Assembly (NCBI RefSeq): GCF_014851565.1
Contig: NZ_JACVAA010000009.1
Span: forward strand, 82,333 to 146,332
Direction: 5' to 3'
Length of the DNA stretch: 64,000 bases
Source of the DNA: Pseudomonas sp. PDM15
GTDB taxonomy: Bacteria > Pseudomonadota > Gammaproteobacteria > Pseudomonadales > Pseudomonadaceae
Position 1 is the stretch's first letter. Each line of letters starts with the position of its first letter. The notes below the pieces were generated by a model. That model ran no database searches and had not been told where the DNA came from. It worked only from the letters and a program-made list of their open reading frames with translations. Position numbers and translations under genes: made by a program. Below, piece after piece: positions 1 through 8,853 of the stretch.

Positions 1-2
1 TG

Positions 3-815
3 TCGCTCAGCTCCATTCATCATGCGTTCAGCGCAATTGGCGCCCTGTACAGCGTCTGGCTTCGCTCCGGGCACATCACCTGCGACCCGATGGCCAACGT
101 CACAAAGATCCGGGAGGTACTTGCCGACGGGATTACCCCCTTTGCAGAGGCCACGGTCGACTCCACCGAAAAATGGTTCGACGATCGCATGGCCTCTGCA
201 ATCCGCGAGGCCCTCTCTGTGATGCCTGCGGAAACGCCCGCAGAAGAGCAGCAACGCGCCCAGTACACACTGATCATCCGCACACTCACCGTCACCGGTG
301 CCCGGGTAAGCGAAGTCGTCCATGCGAAACAGTCGCAGATCTATGAGGATCGCTCCGGCTGGTGGGTAAAGCTGCGCGGGAAAGGCGGCAAGATCCGCAC
401 TGTGCCATTGCCAAACGACTACATCACCGACGTGCTCATGCCGTGGCGCATCGATCACGAACTACCCGCGATTCCTGAAGCGGACGAAGACACCCCTCTG
501 TGCCCACCCCGGGTCTGGAGACAAGGCAAACCCGGCATCACCAGCAGGATGGTCCTCAACATCGTGAAGGATATCGCCGCGCGCGCAGCAGCCCTTCTGC
601 CTGCAGACGCGCAGCGCGCCTCGCGACTTCTGCCCAGGGCAAGCAATCACTGGTTTCGGCACACCTTCATCACTGCGCTGATCGACCAGAACGTACCGAC
701 CAAGACCATCCTGACGACCGTAGGCCAGAACTCCGAGAAGACTCTGCGTATCTACGATCACAAACAAGACCATGACCGACACGTCGACGTAACGCGTGTC
801 GCATCGAAGCTATGA
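3..815 (+). CDS. Tyrosine recombinase (phage integrase family), 5' end cut by window
   Basis: Site-specific recombinase of the XerC/D-integrase family, which cuts and rejoins DNA through a tyrosine. The frame is open to the left edge, and the residues before the ATG at 90 read like the end of a core-binding domain, so the true start lies outside the window and the ATG at 90 is probably internal. Catalytic residues are visible: Arg in TGARVSE, a beta-strand Lys in GKGGKIRTV, HWFRHTF (His-x-x-Arg) and Tyr in RIYDHK. The usual LGH box reads VGQNS, so its histidine is replaced by Gln. Its stop overlaps the start of the next gene (ATGA). It may act in plasmid multimer resolution or element mobility; no attachment site is seen here. 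Confidence 0.88.
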   Translation, partial: SLSSIHHAFSAIGALYSVWLRSGHITCDPMANVTKIREVLADGITPFAEATVDSTEKWFDDRMASAIREALSVMPAETPAEEQQRAQYTLIIRTLTVTGARVSEVVHAKQSQIYEDRSGWWVKLRGKGGKIRTVPLPNDYITDVLMPWRIDHELPAIPEADEDTPLCPPRVWRQGKPGITSRMVLNIVKDIAARAAALLPADAQRASRLLPRASNHWFRHTFITALIDQNVPTKTILTTVGQNSEKTLRIYDHKQDHDRHVDVTRVASKL

Positions 816-1183
816 GGCCCACCGTGACCACCCCATATGTACTCGACACCCTCTACAACGAACGCTACAGCAAGAGCGATCTGTACCGTTTCCTGAAGTC
901 CCAGGCCGAAAACCGTGCCCGCGGCGTGATCATCCCGTTGAACGAGACCGGCTCCAAGGCTTGCATGATGCTCGACTCCCCTACCCGTCGGGAGCAGCTG
1001 GTCAGCACGGGCTGGTCAAACCAGTTCCTGGTCATGCCCGCCTTCCATTGGCGGCTCATGGCGACCAAGTTCAAGCTCGACATCATAGAAAGCGATGAGA
1101 TACCCCCATCTCTTCAGCCAGCCCACCTCTATCAAGTGGCCAGGAATACCTGGAAGAAACAGGAAAAGTCCATCCCGGCATAG
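812..1183 (+). CDS. Hypothetical protein coupled to the recombinase
   Basis: Unrecognised 123-residue soluble protein with no signal peptide or membrane segment. Its ATG overlaps the recombinase stop (ATGA), so the two are probably translationally coupled. The sequence is basic and contains several aromatic residues in the middle (SNQFLVMPAFHWRL). The coupling suggests an accessory role linked to the recombinase, for example a directionality or regulatory factor, but nothing in the sequence proves this. Confidence 0.6.
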   Translation: MRPTVTTPYVLDTLYNERYSKSDLYRFLKSQAENRARGVIIPLNETGSKACMMLDSPTRREQLVSTGWSNQFLVMPAFHWRLMATKFKLDIIESDEIPPSLQPAHLYQVARNTWKKQEKSIPA

Positions 1184-1214
1184 GCTGGGATAACCCCCGC
1201 TTCGCGTCACATGG

Positions 1215-1233
1215 GCCCGAGCGCAGCTCGGGC
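1215..1233. other. GC-rich hairpin after the recombinase pair
   Basis: Perfect inverted repeat GCCCGAGC-GCA-GCTCGGGC, 32 bases after the stop of the 812 gene. No run of T follows on either strand, so it is not a standard intrinsic terminator. The surrounding 1184-1457 stretch holds no convincing gene. Confidence 0.4.
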
Positions 1234-1457
1234 AGACCACCACATACAAAAAATACAATAAAAATAATAACTTCCACGCGAAGCGTGATGACCACCCCAG
1301 ATCACAGCCGGGTCCATCTCAACCAATTCACCAGGACAGCCGCGGCCTATTCAACCCAAGACAACCAGGCGGATATCCCGAGACCACCCTACTCGTCAGG
1401 GATCAACACCAGAGCGGCCACCTACATGGGCCATCCCAACCAGCAGCAGAGGGCAGC

Positions 1458-2300
1458 ATGAACAGACCTACGCGATCATCCCCCCTCGTAACGAAAAAGT
1501 TCGACCGCAATCTGGCCGGGCGCGACTTCGTTGTTGGTGATATCCATGGCGCCTACGATCTGGTCATCCAGGGGATGAAGGCTGCGAAATTCAACCCGGC
1601 GTGCGATCGACTTTTCGCAGTAGGTGATCTCATTGATCGGGGCCAAGGCTCACACCGCACCGCTCGGTTCCTGAGGCAACCCTACGTCCATGCCGTCAGG
1701 GGCAATCACGAGGACATGCTGCTGCAGCTCTATTCGGAAGGTGAACCGCCTGTCGAAGTCCTCCAGTGGGCGGCGAAACGGAATGGCTTCTCCTGGTGGC
1801 TGGATACCCCAAACGATACGCGCGAGGCAATCCTGTCCGCCATCCGGGACCTCCCCCTTGTCATAGAGATCGATACTCCCCGCGGCACGGTAGGGCTCGT
1901 CCACGCTGAAGTTCCGATCGGCATGGAATGGAGCGCCTTCCTGCAGAAGCTGGCCGCAGGCGATGAAAGGGTTATCGAGTCTGCGCTCTGGGGACGCACG
2001 AGACTGAACTCGGGGGACACCTCGGGGGTGATAGGGATCGGCCGGCTCTTTGTTGGGCATACCCCTCAGTGGGAAGGACTGAGGCGCCTGGCCAACATCT
2101 ATGCAGTGGACACCGGCGCAACGTTTGCCGAACTCGGCCGCGAAGATCTACCTGGTGCACGCTTGACGATGGCCAACCTCGCGATGCAGACCGTCGACCT
2201 AACCCAGCACCTCCCGGCAAGCCCAGGCAACGTTGACCTGCGAGACGGGAACATCGGTGACAATCCGTTTGGGCAGTACGCTACGGGGATAGAGCGCTGA
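1458..2300 (+). CDS. Metallophosphoesterase, PPP-type serine/threonine phosphatase-like
   Basis: Calcineurin-like phosphoesterase resembling phage lambda protein phosphatase and bacterial PrpA/PrpB. The metal-binding motifs are in order: GDIHG (residues 27-31), VGDLIDRG (55-62) and RGNHED (81-86), with a later FVGHTPQW matching the conserved GHT motif. The length of 280 residues is slightly above the family norm of about 220-250. It should hydrolyse phosphomonoesters, possibly on proteins, using two bound metals. It stands alone on this strand, converging on the 2.3-5.6 kb operon. Such phosphatases are common on plasmids and phages; the substrate cannot be told. Confidence 0.85.
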   Translation: MNRPTRSSPLVTKKFDRNLAGRDFVVGDIHGAYDLVIQGMKAAKFNPACDRLFAVGDLIDRGQGSHRTARFLRQPYVHAVRGNHEDMLLQLYSEGEPPVEVLQWAAKRNGFSWWLDTPNDTREAILSAIRDLPLVIEIDTPRGTVGLVHAEVPIGMEWSAFLQKLAAGDERVIESALWGRTRLNSGDTSGVIGIGRLFVGHTPQWEGLRRLANIYAVDTGATFAELGREDLPGARLTMANLAMQTVDLTQHLPASPGNVDLRDGNIGDNPFGQYATGIER

Positions 2301-2315
2301 CCCCGACACCGCGAT

Positions 2316-3710
2316 TCAGAACTGAACGCCGTGCTTTGGCAGCAGCGCTTGAAAAAACTCAAGAGCGGTCCTGACCGATCGCTCACCCACTTTAAACCTC
2401 CCATCCACCATCTCGGTATCACCGAACTCTGCCGCACCGAAGCGATACACCTCATATCCATGCAGGCGGAGCCTACGATCTTCTGCCGCCATCTCTGCAT
2501 ACTTCGCCGGCGATGCTGATCTCCCATCCGCAAAATGATGCATGCCGTCCACCTCGATCACTATGCGCGCGCCCCGATCCAAGAGCAGCAGCAAGTCCAT
2601 ACGTTGCCGGGCAAGAACCGGGTTGCTGCCACGCTGTGAGGCAGTTTTGGGGTCGTAGTGGAGATAGACTTGAGGGATTAGGGCAGGCAGCCGCTCACCC
2701 AGCAGTGGGACAAGCTCCGTGTAATAGGTGGTGAACAGAGCGTATTCACCTGGGGACCTTGCCCCCCTTACAGACTCGGCAAGGCGTCGGTACAGCTGTC
2801 TCTTGGCTTCGACCAGATCCATTTGGTTGTTCGAATCTCTCCACCAATTCGCCATCGCGATCCAGGTCAACCCAGCTTCAGGAATCAGGCGATCGTAAAT
2901 CAATGCATCAGAGGCATTCCGGATTCCGATATTGTTGTTGATCGCATCAAGAAGATAGAGGTCTGGCTTAGCGTTAATTGCCGCGAAGATGAGATTTTTC
3001 GGAGTACCAGAGACTCCTGCTATGGCACGTCTGACTCGATAAAGGGGATGCCTGGATACCTCTTCAGCCGGGACGACCATAAACCCATCAGCCAGGAGCA
3101 ACGCATTCAGCATTTCAGCCAGATTGGCCTGGGCCTGCCCCGTCCGACATATAGGGTGAAGTAACTGCTCAAGCAGCGCGAAAAAGCGGCCTTGAGAACA
3201 GGTTAGAGCGCCACAGTGTTCCAGGACTTCAGCATTTGAATAGTCAGGGTTCCGCAGGTAATGCTGGGCAACATCGTCGCGCAGCGTCTTGAAGAGAGCA
3301 CCAGATGGCCCTGCCTGCTCCCAATTCGGGGCCAGGATGGCAAGCCCATCCATCACCGGGAAGCCTCCAAAGAGAGGCTCAAGACCATCTAAGGCACCCA
3401 ACAACGATCGCCGAGTGAAGTCAGTCACTCGATGCTCTGCATGAACCGTGATATCTGCCACAAGATCAGCCAGAGCTTCAGCGCTGATCTCGTCAATCAC
3501 AGACTGAGCGAGTGCCAGGAGAGACGGAAAGTCACTGTTGCTGATCCGGTTATAAACGTACTTCCGCTTGCTCCTGAACGACTCATTGGCATCTCCCGAT
3601 TCCAAACCGAGCCGAACGCAGACCTGGGGGAGGTCATTCGCACTGACCGCATGAAGAGCATCAGCGATAGCCCAACGAAGCTGGTCGATTGGAATTTTTG
3701 CGGATGACAC
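2316..3710 (-). CDS. Putative PD-(D/E)XK-type nuclease with AbiJ-like N-terminus
   Basis: A 464-residue protein. The C-terminal about 90 residues carry an IEVDGMHHF strand, then a helix with AEDRRL and GYEVYRF, a pattern typical of Vsr/DUF559-like PD-(D/E)XK endonucleases. The N-terminal about 60 residues are helical and resemble the AbiJ N-terminal domain (weak call). GTG at 3710 is preferred because AGGAGG lies 9 bases upstream; the frame extends to a TTG at 3731. It is the last gene of a four-gene operon with gaps of 27 bases or less. Phage defence or DNA processing is possible, but no toxicity partner or restriction subunit is recognised. Confidence 0.6.
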   Translation of the reverse strand: MSSAKIPIDQLRWAIADALHAVSANDLPQVCVRLGLESGDANESFRSKRKYVYNRISNSDFPSLLALAQSVIDEISAEALADLVADITVHAEHRVTDFTRRSLLGALDGLEPLFGGFPVMDGLAILAPNWEQAGPSGALFKTLRDDVAQHYLRNPDYSNAEVLEHCGALTCSQGRFFALLEQLLHPICRTGQAQANLAEMLNALLLADGFMVVPAEEVSRHPLYRVRRAIAGVSGTPKNLIFAAINAKPDLYLLDAINNNIGIRNASDALIYDRLIPEAGLTWIAMANWWRDSNNQMDLVEAKRQLYRRLAESVRGARSPGEYALFTTYYTELVPLLGERLPALIPQVYLHYDPKTASQRGSNPVLARQRMDLLLLLDRGARIVIEVDGMHHFADGRSASPAKYAEMAAEDRRLRLHGYEVYRFGAAEFGDTEMVDGRFKVGERSVRTALEFFQALLPKHGVQF

Positions 3711-3737
3711 GTTGTAAAGCCTCCTCGGCAATCCGGA

Positions 3738-4310
3738 CTAGCGCGGCGTGGGGGTGCCTGGGTCGAACTCAAGATCGTAGTCGAGGGTCTGCTCAGCCAC
3801 GGGCGCCTTCGGCGTCAGAGCCTCCGCAAGCGCATCGCTCAGGCCCTTTGCCTGGTACTCGCCTTTGAGGATCTCTCGACGCTCACCATCGAACTCATCC
3901 ACCGAGAAAAGCGCAGCGATACGCAGAAAGATCAGAGGTTGATCACCTTCCCGAGCACCCGTTACGTCGACCAGCAACACCGCCCCAACGCGCATCCCCT
4001 GGACAGCAAGCCGGAAGCTATATCCAGCTTCCGGCCGCCGGCGCGATCCGGCAGTTACACGATCGCTTGCGCGCTTTGCGCGCTTTACCAGGTTCTCGAT
4101 GAGTCCAAAGGGGGCGTCCAGAAGTTGGACCTGCGTGACGCCGCGCAATAGGAGGTCGACCACATTGGCCAACCCATCAGCAAAGCGTTCTATGGGGTGA
4201 TCCGGGGATGGCCAGCAAGATATCAGGAGGTCGCTAAGAACCTCCAGGAGAGGCTCTCGAAGGGATGCTGGGTACACCAGCCCTGGTCCAGGACTGGGAG
4301 CCCGCTTCAT
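3738..4310 (-). CDS. Hypothetical protein, nuclease operon gene 3
   Basis: Unrecognised 190-residue protein. The ATG overlaps the stop of the upstream gene (ATGA), so translation is coupled. There is no signal peptide or transmembrane helix. It has a helical N-terminal half (LREPLLEVLSDLL), a basic stretch around residues 85-100, and a beta-rich part (RVGAVLLVDVTG, PLIFLRIAALF). The tail is acidic and ends in Pro/Thr. The overlap order places it between an unknown protein and the nuclease-like protein, so it probably works with them. Confidence 0.55.
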   Translation of the reverse strand: MKRAPSPGPGLVYPASLREPLLEVLSDLLISCWPSPDHPIERFADGLANVVDLLLRGVTQVQLLDAPFGLIENLVKRAKRASDRVTAGSRRRPEAGYSFRLAVQGMRVGAVLLVDVTGAREGDQPLIFLRIAALFSVDEFDGERREILKGEYQAKGLSDALAEALTPKAPVAEQTLDYDLEFDPGTPTPR

Positions 4311-4756
4311 GAGAAATGCTTGTCCGGGCGAGTCAGGACTCGCTTGAGAAGATCCAGAACCGCGAAATCATCAATCGTGACTAAGGGGATTGCCCCTGTC
4401 TTAAAGTTCTCGCTCAACCACCGGCCATCCTTCAGGAGGCGAGCCTGCGCATGGACAGAAACTCCATCGGCACGACCGCCCTTGAAAGGGTTCCGCTGGT
4501 CCCGATGGGTCACGACCAAAGTCGCCCCGAAATCCGGGTTTGCAGATGAAACCAGGTAAAGCGCAAAGGTCCCCACTGAACGCGAGCTCAATGGGGGATG
4601 CTTCACCTTGACTTCGATGCAAGACGCATAACCTTGAGCCAAGACGCGCTCACCGATCTGGTTGAGCCAGGCAGTTATCTCCTCCGTGACCCGGAGATTA
4701 CCTTCCCGGGTTCCAAGCCCAAGAGAGCCATAGTCAGGGCGCATTCCCTTCTCCAT
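4307..4756 (-). CDS. Hypothetical protein, nuclease operon gene 2
   Basis: Unrecognised 149-residue protein. The chosen ATG at 4756 forms a TGATG with the stop of the upstream gene; a TTG one codon earlier is possible. The sequence alternates strands and helices (FALYLVSSANPDFGATLVVT) and includes VKVKHPP and NPFKGGRADG loops. No motif allows a functional call. Stop and start overlap on both sides, so it is a fixed member of the four-gene operon. Confidence 0.55.
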   Translation of the reverse strand: MEKGMRPDYGSLGLGTREGNLRVTEEITAWLNQIGERVLAQGYASCIEVKVKHPPLSSRSVGTFALYLVSSANPDFGATLVVTHRDQRNPFKGGRADGVSVHAQARLLKDGRWLSENFKTGAIPLVTIDDFAVLDLLKRVLTRPDKHFS

Positions 4757-5556
4757 CAAATCTTGAACGTGCCACCCATTTGTTCCAGCGATGCGTTCGC
4801 TTTGCGACGCGCACGGACACTACTGGTCGCACGATGACGCTCTTCTGGCGAAACAGCAAGGTCACCCTGCCCCTCGGTTTTCGAATCAGAACTCGGCGGC
4901 AATGCCTTCATGACGCCGCTCAGATCGAACCCTTTCGTGGCGCGTGCCAAGCTGTTCTGGGGAACCAGGCTCAGAACTTCCGAGAAGAGCATCGCGTTCG
5001 TGGATGCGGTATCCGTCCGGCGCTGAGAGGGAGTTTCACCGCGCAGCGTCCACTCTAGGAAGCTGAAGCGTACGAGATCGGCAAGCATCTCCTCACCGTT
5101 CAGCACAGGTTCCGCATTGTCGATGATGTTCAACGACTTGCGGATCAACCAGAGAAGATGCACCACCACCTTGTGCGGCTCACGTTCAGCACTCCACTGG
5201 CGAACACTGATTTCCTGGCGGCCTACCAGCAGACCAAATGCTGCCGGCGACAGATTCAAACGCTCACGGAGCTCTTCAGCCGTCTCGGTGGTATAGAACG
5301 GGAGCATCTGCGGGTATGCCGAAAAGAAACGAACTAGGACCGCCTTCGGAATGTTCACGGGCACATCGGCCTGCTTGGTCGTCATGTCGTACCAAGACCG
5401 GCGAGAAGGAATCGCGAAAACCGCCTCCATCAAGTTGATGTCGAGGTGGTAACGATTCAGGAACTCCTGCACGTCCCCACCAGTAACCGCACGATCCTCT
5501 GGCGGCCAAGGCGCAGAGGATGCGGGGCTGCCTGCCCAGGGCTGAGTTGCAGTCAT
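4756..5556 (-). CDS. HTH-containing protein, first gene of nuclease operon
   Basis: A 266-residue protein. Around residues 90-135, LRERLNLSPAAFGLLVG followed by ISVRQWSAER looks like an Xre-type helix-turn-helix: a helix, a turn with Phe-Gly, and a recognition helix with Ser-Val-Arg-Gln-Trp. The N- and C-terminal parts are unassigned, and the C-terminal 60 residues are charged and probably disordered. A strong GGAGG lies 4 bases before the ATG. As the first gene of the operon with a DNA-binding-like domain it may be the autoregulator or the DNA-recognition subunit. This is inference. Confidence 0.6.
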   Translation of the reverse strand: MTATQPWAGSPASSAPWPPEDRAVTGGDVQEFLNRYHLDINLMEAVFAIPSRRSWYDMTTKQADVPVNIPKAVLVRFFSAYPQMLPFYTTETAEELRERLNLSPAAFGLLVGRQEISVRQWSAEREPHKVVVHLLWLIRKSLNIIDNAEPVLNGEEMLADLVRFSFLEWTLRGETPSQRRTDTASTNAMLFSEVLSLVPQNSLARATKGFDLSGVMKALPPSSDSKTEGQGDLAVSPEERHRATSSVRARRKANASLEQMGGTFKI

Positions 5557-5611
5557 GTTTCCTCCACAGGTATCTGCTTTTATCTATCCAATAGCATACA
5601 CGAAATCTTGA

Positions 5612-6004
5612 TTATGCTGACGCACTTTCAATAATTCTCAGCCTGTACCGCGCCTCGAAAGTTGAGTACGGGACGAACACCGCTGCATCCAGATCTTCAA
5701 GCATGGGGACCACGCCAGCCGGCGTGACGAACATGTACTTGCGCCAGAGCAGGTGCCGCCGAAGCTTGAAGAAAATACCCCGGGTCAGCTTCAACTGAAC
5801 AGCGGCGAACTCGTTCCAGAACAGCAGGCAACCCTCACGCTCCAGCAGGGTGACAAAGGCGAAGTGCGCCTGCGCCTCAGGGATCAGGCTCAAAATACAG
5901 ATCGCGTCGTCTGCATCCATCCGTGGGCGCCGCACGAAATGGATCTGAGGGGGCTCAACTGACGACTCAATACCCAGATAGGTCGGAATCTCAGAGGCGC
6001 CCAA
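5612..6004 (-). CDS. Hypothetical protein at the end of the DotD-C-B block
   Basis: Unrecognised 130-residue protein. It appears to start with TTG at 6004, because GGAGG sits 6 bases upstream and the gene overlaps the previous stop by 14 bases; the next ATG (5920) has no ribosome site. No signal peptide is evident. It has an aromatic, basic centre (IFFKLRRHLLWRKYMFV). It is the last gene of a minus-strand operon of T4BSS genes, so a role in transfer is likely by context only. Confidence 0.5.
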   Translation of the reverse strand: MGASEIPTYLGIESSVEPPQIHFVRRPRMDADDAICILSLIPEAQAHFAFVTLLEREGCLLFWNEFAAVQLKLTRGIFFKLRRHLLWRKYMFVTPAGVVPMLEDLDAAVFVPYSTFEARYRLRIIESASA

Positions 6005-6407
6005 TCACGACCTCCTCACGCTCTCCATCAACAATCACGAAGAGGTTGTAATCGCTGGCCAGGATCTTGAGAGCGTCAGCCCAGTAGGTTTGTACGACCA
6101 GGTTGATTTGCTCGTTCTCGACGTTCGGCGACGAATAGCGAACAGCCCAGCCAGCCGGGAGAATGCGGGCGAGGGCATCGCTGAGCGAGGAATTTCTCAC
6201 GTCGGCGTTCACGACGTATGCGTCTGCAGGCGCCAACGCCCGGTTGAGCACAAAGAGTCCCCTGGTGTTCTGGCAGTTCACCAGCCTTGTCGAACCATCA
6301 GTGACGACAACAGCGTCGTGCACTACCAACTCGCCCGCCCAGGTCGACATCGCCAGCGACTGGAAGATCGCCAGAACGATCAGTGCTGAAACAGTTTTTC
6401 TGCTCAT
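5991..6407 (-). CDS. Exported protein with TcpQ/secretin N0-like C-terminus
   Basis: A 138-residue protein with a signal peptide (about residues 1-24, cleavage after STWA). The C-terminal half (SSLSDALARILPAGWAVRY to EREEVVIGRL) has the pattern of the TcpQ/PilL C-terminal or secretin N0-type domain: a helix pair with GW, then beta strands ending in IVDGE. Such domains dock on secretins and on DotD/DotH-type rings in the periplasm. It overlaps the IcmT gene upstream by one base. It may be a periplasmic core accessory protein of this T4BSS, perhaps functionally close to DotD, which is separately present. Confidence 0.6.
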   Translation of the reverse strand: MSRKTVSALIVLAIFQSLAMSTWAGELVVHDAVVVTDGSTRLVNCQNTRGLFVLNRALAPADAYVVNADVRNSSLSDALARILPAGWAVRYSSPNVENEQINLVVQTYWADALKILASDYNLFVIVDGEREEVVIGRL

Positions 6408-6673
6408 TAGTAACTCCTGAATGGCTTACGGACGTTGCCGGATATCCATCGACGAATTCGCCGAACCATGTCGAAAAGCGTGGCGTTCTGTCGTTTGGCG
6501 TAGATGATGAAGCCGATACCCAGCGCACATAGGATCTGAATGGACCAGTGGTTCAGGAACACAGCGACCAGAACCAGGACAATCCAGCCGGGGTGGTAAC
6601 CAAAGGCTTCTGGCTCACCGCATGCCCTCACGTAACTGGAGGCATCGGCCGCAACCGGCGGAAGATCACTCAT
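6407..6673 (-). CDS. icmT: IcmT/TraK-like inner-membrane protein of the T4BSS
   Basis: An 88-residue protein with two adjacent hydrophobic segments (about residues 27-43 and 45-57) followed by a basic tail (FDMVRRIRRWISGNVRKPFR). Length, topology and the basic C-terminal pattern fit IcmT of Legionella (86 residues) and TraK of IncI plasmids. It lies directly after DotB with a 4-base overlap, the same order as traJ-traK in R64. IcmT is an essential small inner-membrane part of type IVB systems. Confidence 0.75.
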   Translation of the reverse strand: MSDLPPVAADASSYVRACGEPEAFGYHPGWIVLVLVAVFLNHWSIQILCALGIGFIIYAKRQNATLFDMVRRIRRWISGNVRKPFRSY

Positions 6674-7980
6674 AGGACTTCGCTCCTCTCTTTGGCATCC
6701 ATGAATTCAATGCGGTCGAGCTCTGCCTTACCGAGCCTGCCTTCCTTGAACAGATCCCGGGCCTCATCGACCATCAGACGCCCGTGCGCTTCCATGACCT
6801 TGCGAAGCTCATGCGTCAGATTCTTCGCCGAACGAAGCTGCTCTTTGATCTGCCCATCAAATTCGAGGCGCTCCCGCAGAGCGACACGTCGCCCGTCTGG
6901 CCCTACTCGCAAGAGTTGGCTGACGATCATGTGTAGGCTGTCCACCAGGTCGTATTGCACTGCGCCAACTTCTTCTTTATCGAAGGCCTGCAGAAAGCGG
7001 GTAACAGTCTGCACCGCTGATGTGGTGTGCATGGTGGAGAAGCAACCGTGGCCGGTGAGGGAGACCTCCAGGCCTGCTTTCATCGTCGCACGATCACGCA
7101 TCTCACCGACTAGGACGAGATCAGGGTCGCAACGCAGAGATGTCTCCACTGCGTAGGCGAAGCTTGCAAGCATTCGAGGGACTTCCCACTGAGTCACCTC
7201 CGAATAGGGGCGGGCGTACTCCGAATGGAGATATTCAATAGGGCTTTCAATGGTGATCAGATGGTCGCTATGGTCGATTGACTCCATCCGATGTCGTAAC
7301 AACGCCGCTAGCGTCGTTGACTTACCAGAGCCAGTTGGTCCAGTAACCAGCATGATCCCACGATCGAGCTTCATAACCGCATCCACGATGTCTTGCGGCA
7401 TATAAACCTCCTGGATCGTAGGAGGGAGTATGGTGATCTGCCGGCAAACGACACGAAACCCAATGCCATCGTAAGTGCCACGAAGGTTTACGCACACCCG
7501 CCACCGCGAGCCCATCCGCCCACCTTTTCGGCAGGTATAGGCGAAGTCCATGCGTTCGCCACCAAGGACGGAGGTGACAATCGAAGAGGAGTCGTAGAGC
7601 TCCGTCATCAGATTGCGGAGCTCATCGTTCGTCAGCGCGCGGTGCGTCAATCGAAAGATCTGTCCGTGAACGCGCACGGTGATCGGCTCACCGTCGCCAA
7701 ATTTGATGTCGTTCACCTCCACCGACGCAGCGTAGGTCAACAGTTCATCAAGCTGATCCTTAACGCGATACGACTCCGGTGGGAGGTACTCCCTGACGCC
7801 GGCCGGCGGCGTGAACATGTCAGGAGCACGCCGCATGCGGTCTTGCTGCCGCTGCATGTCGCCATCAATGAGATGACTAAGCCCCTCCACGGCCGTGGGA
7901 TCACGGTCCGCCAACTCTTCGAAAAACCGGCGACGCTCCCTCTCATCGAAATTGAGGCCAGGCTCAGTCGTCTCGTTCAT
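6670..7980 (-). CDS. dotB: DotB/TraJ secretion ATPase
   Basis: A 436-residue PilT/VirB11-superfamily hexameric ATPase that energises type IVB secretion at the cytoplasmic face. Visible motifs: Walker A GPTGSGKSTT (about residues 211-220), an Asp box ITIESPIEYLH, a Walker B-like DPDLVLVGEMRD, and the His box GHGCFSTMHTTS. The N-terminal PAS-like domain (VNDIKFGDGEPITVRVHG) matches the family. It overlaps DotC by 4 bases upstream and IcmT by 4 downstream. The closest relatives expected are DotB and IncI TraJ; it is not a pilus retraction ATPase, because all its neighbours are Dot genes. Confidence 0.93.
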   Translation of the reverse strand: MNETTEPGLNFDERERRRFFEELADRDPTAVEGLSHLIDGDMQRQQDRMRRAPDMFTPPAGVREYLPPESYRVKDQLDELLTYAASVEVNDIKFGDGEPITVRVHGQIFRLTHRALTNDELRNLMTELYDSSSIVTSVLGGERMDFAYTCRKGGRMGSRWRVCVNLRGTYDGIGFRVVCRQITILPPTIQEVYMPQDIVDAVMKLDRGIMLVTGPTGSGKSTTLAALLRHRMESIDHSDHLITIESPIEYLHSEYARPYSEVTQWEVPRMLASFAYAVETSLRCDPDLVLVGEMRDRATMKAGLEVSLTGHGCFSTMHTTSAVQTVTRFLQAFDKEEVGAVQYDLVDSLHMIVSQLLRVGPDGRRVALRERLEFDGQIKEQLRSAKNLTHELRKVMEAHGRLMVDEARDLFKEGRLGKAELDRIEFMDAKERSEVL

Positions 7981-8840
7981 TTTTCACCTGGAGCAGTAAA
8001 GCCGTAGTCGAGCGCTTTCCAACGACCTGGCTCAGAAACAAAATAAGCATCCTGGGAGATCAGTTCCTCGCGCACACCGATCAACAGCTCATCGCCAGAT
8101 TCGGACGTAACGACATCACCAGGCCGCCGTTCAATCACCTTCGGAGGATCGATCATCCCGTGCAGGGCGAGAAGACGGTATAGAACCATCCCTCGGAAGC
8201 CTCTCTGCAAGGCCTCCAGCCTCAGATCGAACTCATCGACAGCCATGGAACGGCCTTCGCTCCAGCCCTCGCGCATGGCTTTCTCCCAGAGCTCTGTTTC
8301 ATTGGCACTGCGAGGCAGCAGGGTTTCGCGCGGGAGCGGTGGACGGCCTGCGTCATCAGGCAAGAGAAAGTCACGCCATGACAGCGGGCTGTTACGGAAT
8401 CGAGCCTGAACCAGTGTCCGGTAGTTCTTGGACACGAGACGACGAAGACGGCCGTCATCCTCGATCGCACGGTAGTCTTCAGCTGAGTCGAGGATAGGCG
8501 GCTGAAGGGTCCCTGACCGCAGATAAAGCCGCCCAAACGGAAAACCCTGGTCGAGCTTCATGGACTGCTGGTTGAGGAATTCAACCTGCGCAAGCCAGCG
8601 GTTATACCGCCCCATCTGGACGCCGTAATTGCGCCCCGCTTCTGTCATCAGTTGCAAGCGGGCGATTTCTTGCCGCTCGTCCTCGTCCATAGATGGGTCA
8701 GGCGCTTCTCGGGCCTTTTTCTGAACATCCAGTAGCGCTTGCTCCGGAGAAACAACCTCGCTCTGGATCGAATCGGCAGCCTGGACTTGCCCTGCGAGCA
8801 ACGTCATGACGACCGTGAGATGGATCGCTAACCACTTCAT
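7977..8840 (-). CDS. dotC: DotC/TraI core-complex protein
   Basis: A 287-residue exported protein of the DotC family, part of the outer-membrane ring with DotD and DotH. The start at 8840 is preferred over the longer frame (8909) because GAGAGGGGG lies just upstream and the next gene then does not overlap. The N-terminal signal peptide ends near GQVQA. A Cys lipobox, usual for Legionella DotC, is not evident. DotC-like features include YGVQMGRYNRW, PILDSAEDYRAI and WRDFL, with late Gly-rich GWSEGRSMAVDEF. It lies between DotD and DotB, the same order as in Legionella and IncI plasmids. Confidence 0.85.
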   Translation of the reverse strand: MKWLAIHLTVVMTLLAGQVQAADSIQSEVVSPEQALLDVQKKAREAPDPSMDEDERQEIARLQLMTEAGRNYGVQMGRYNRWLAQVEFLNQQSMKLDQGFPFGRLYLRSGTLQPPILDSAEDYRAIEDDGRLRRLVSKNYRTLVQARFRNSPLSWRDFLLPDDAGRPPLPRETLLPRSANETELWEKAMREGWSEGRSMAVDEFDLRLEALQRGFRGMVLYRLLALHGMIDPPKVIERRPGDVVTSESGDELLIGVREELISQDAYFVSEPGRWKALDYGFTAPGEK

Positions 8841-8853
8841 CTTGCCCCCTCTC

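Noticed and set aside
1215..1233. Intrinsic terminator after the recombinase genes
   Set aside because: Stem is perfect but no T run follows on either strand.
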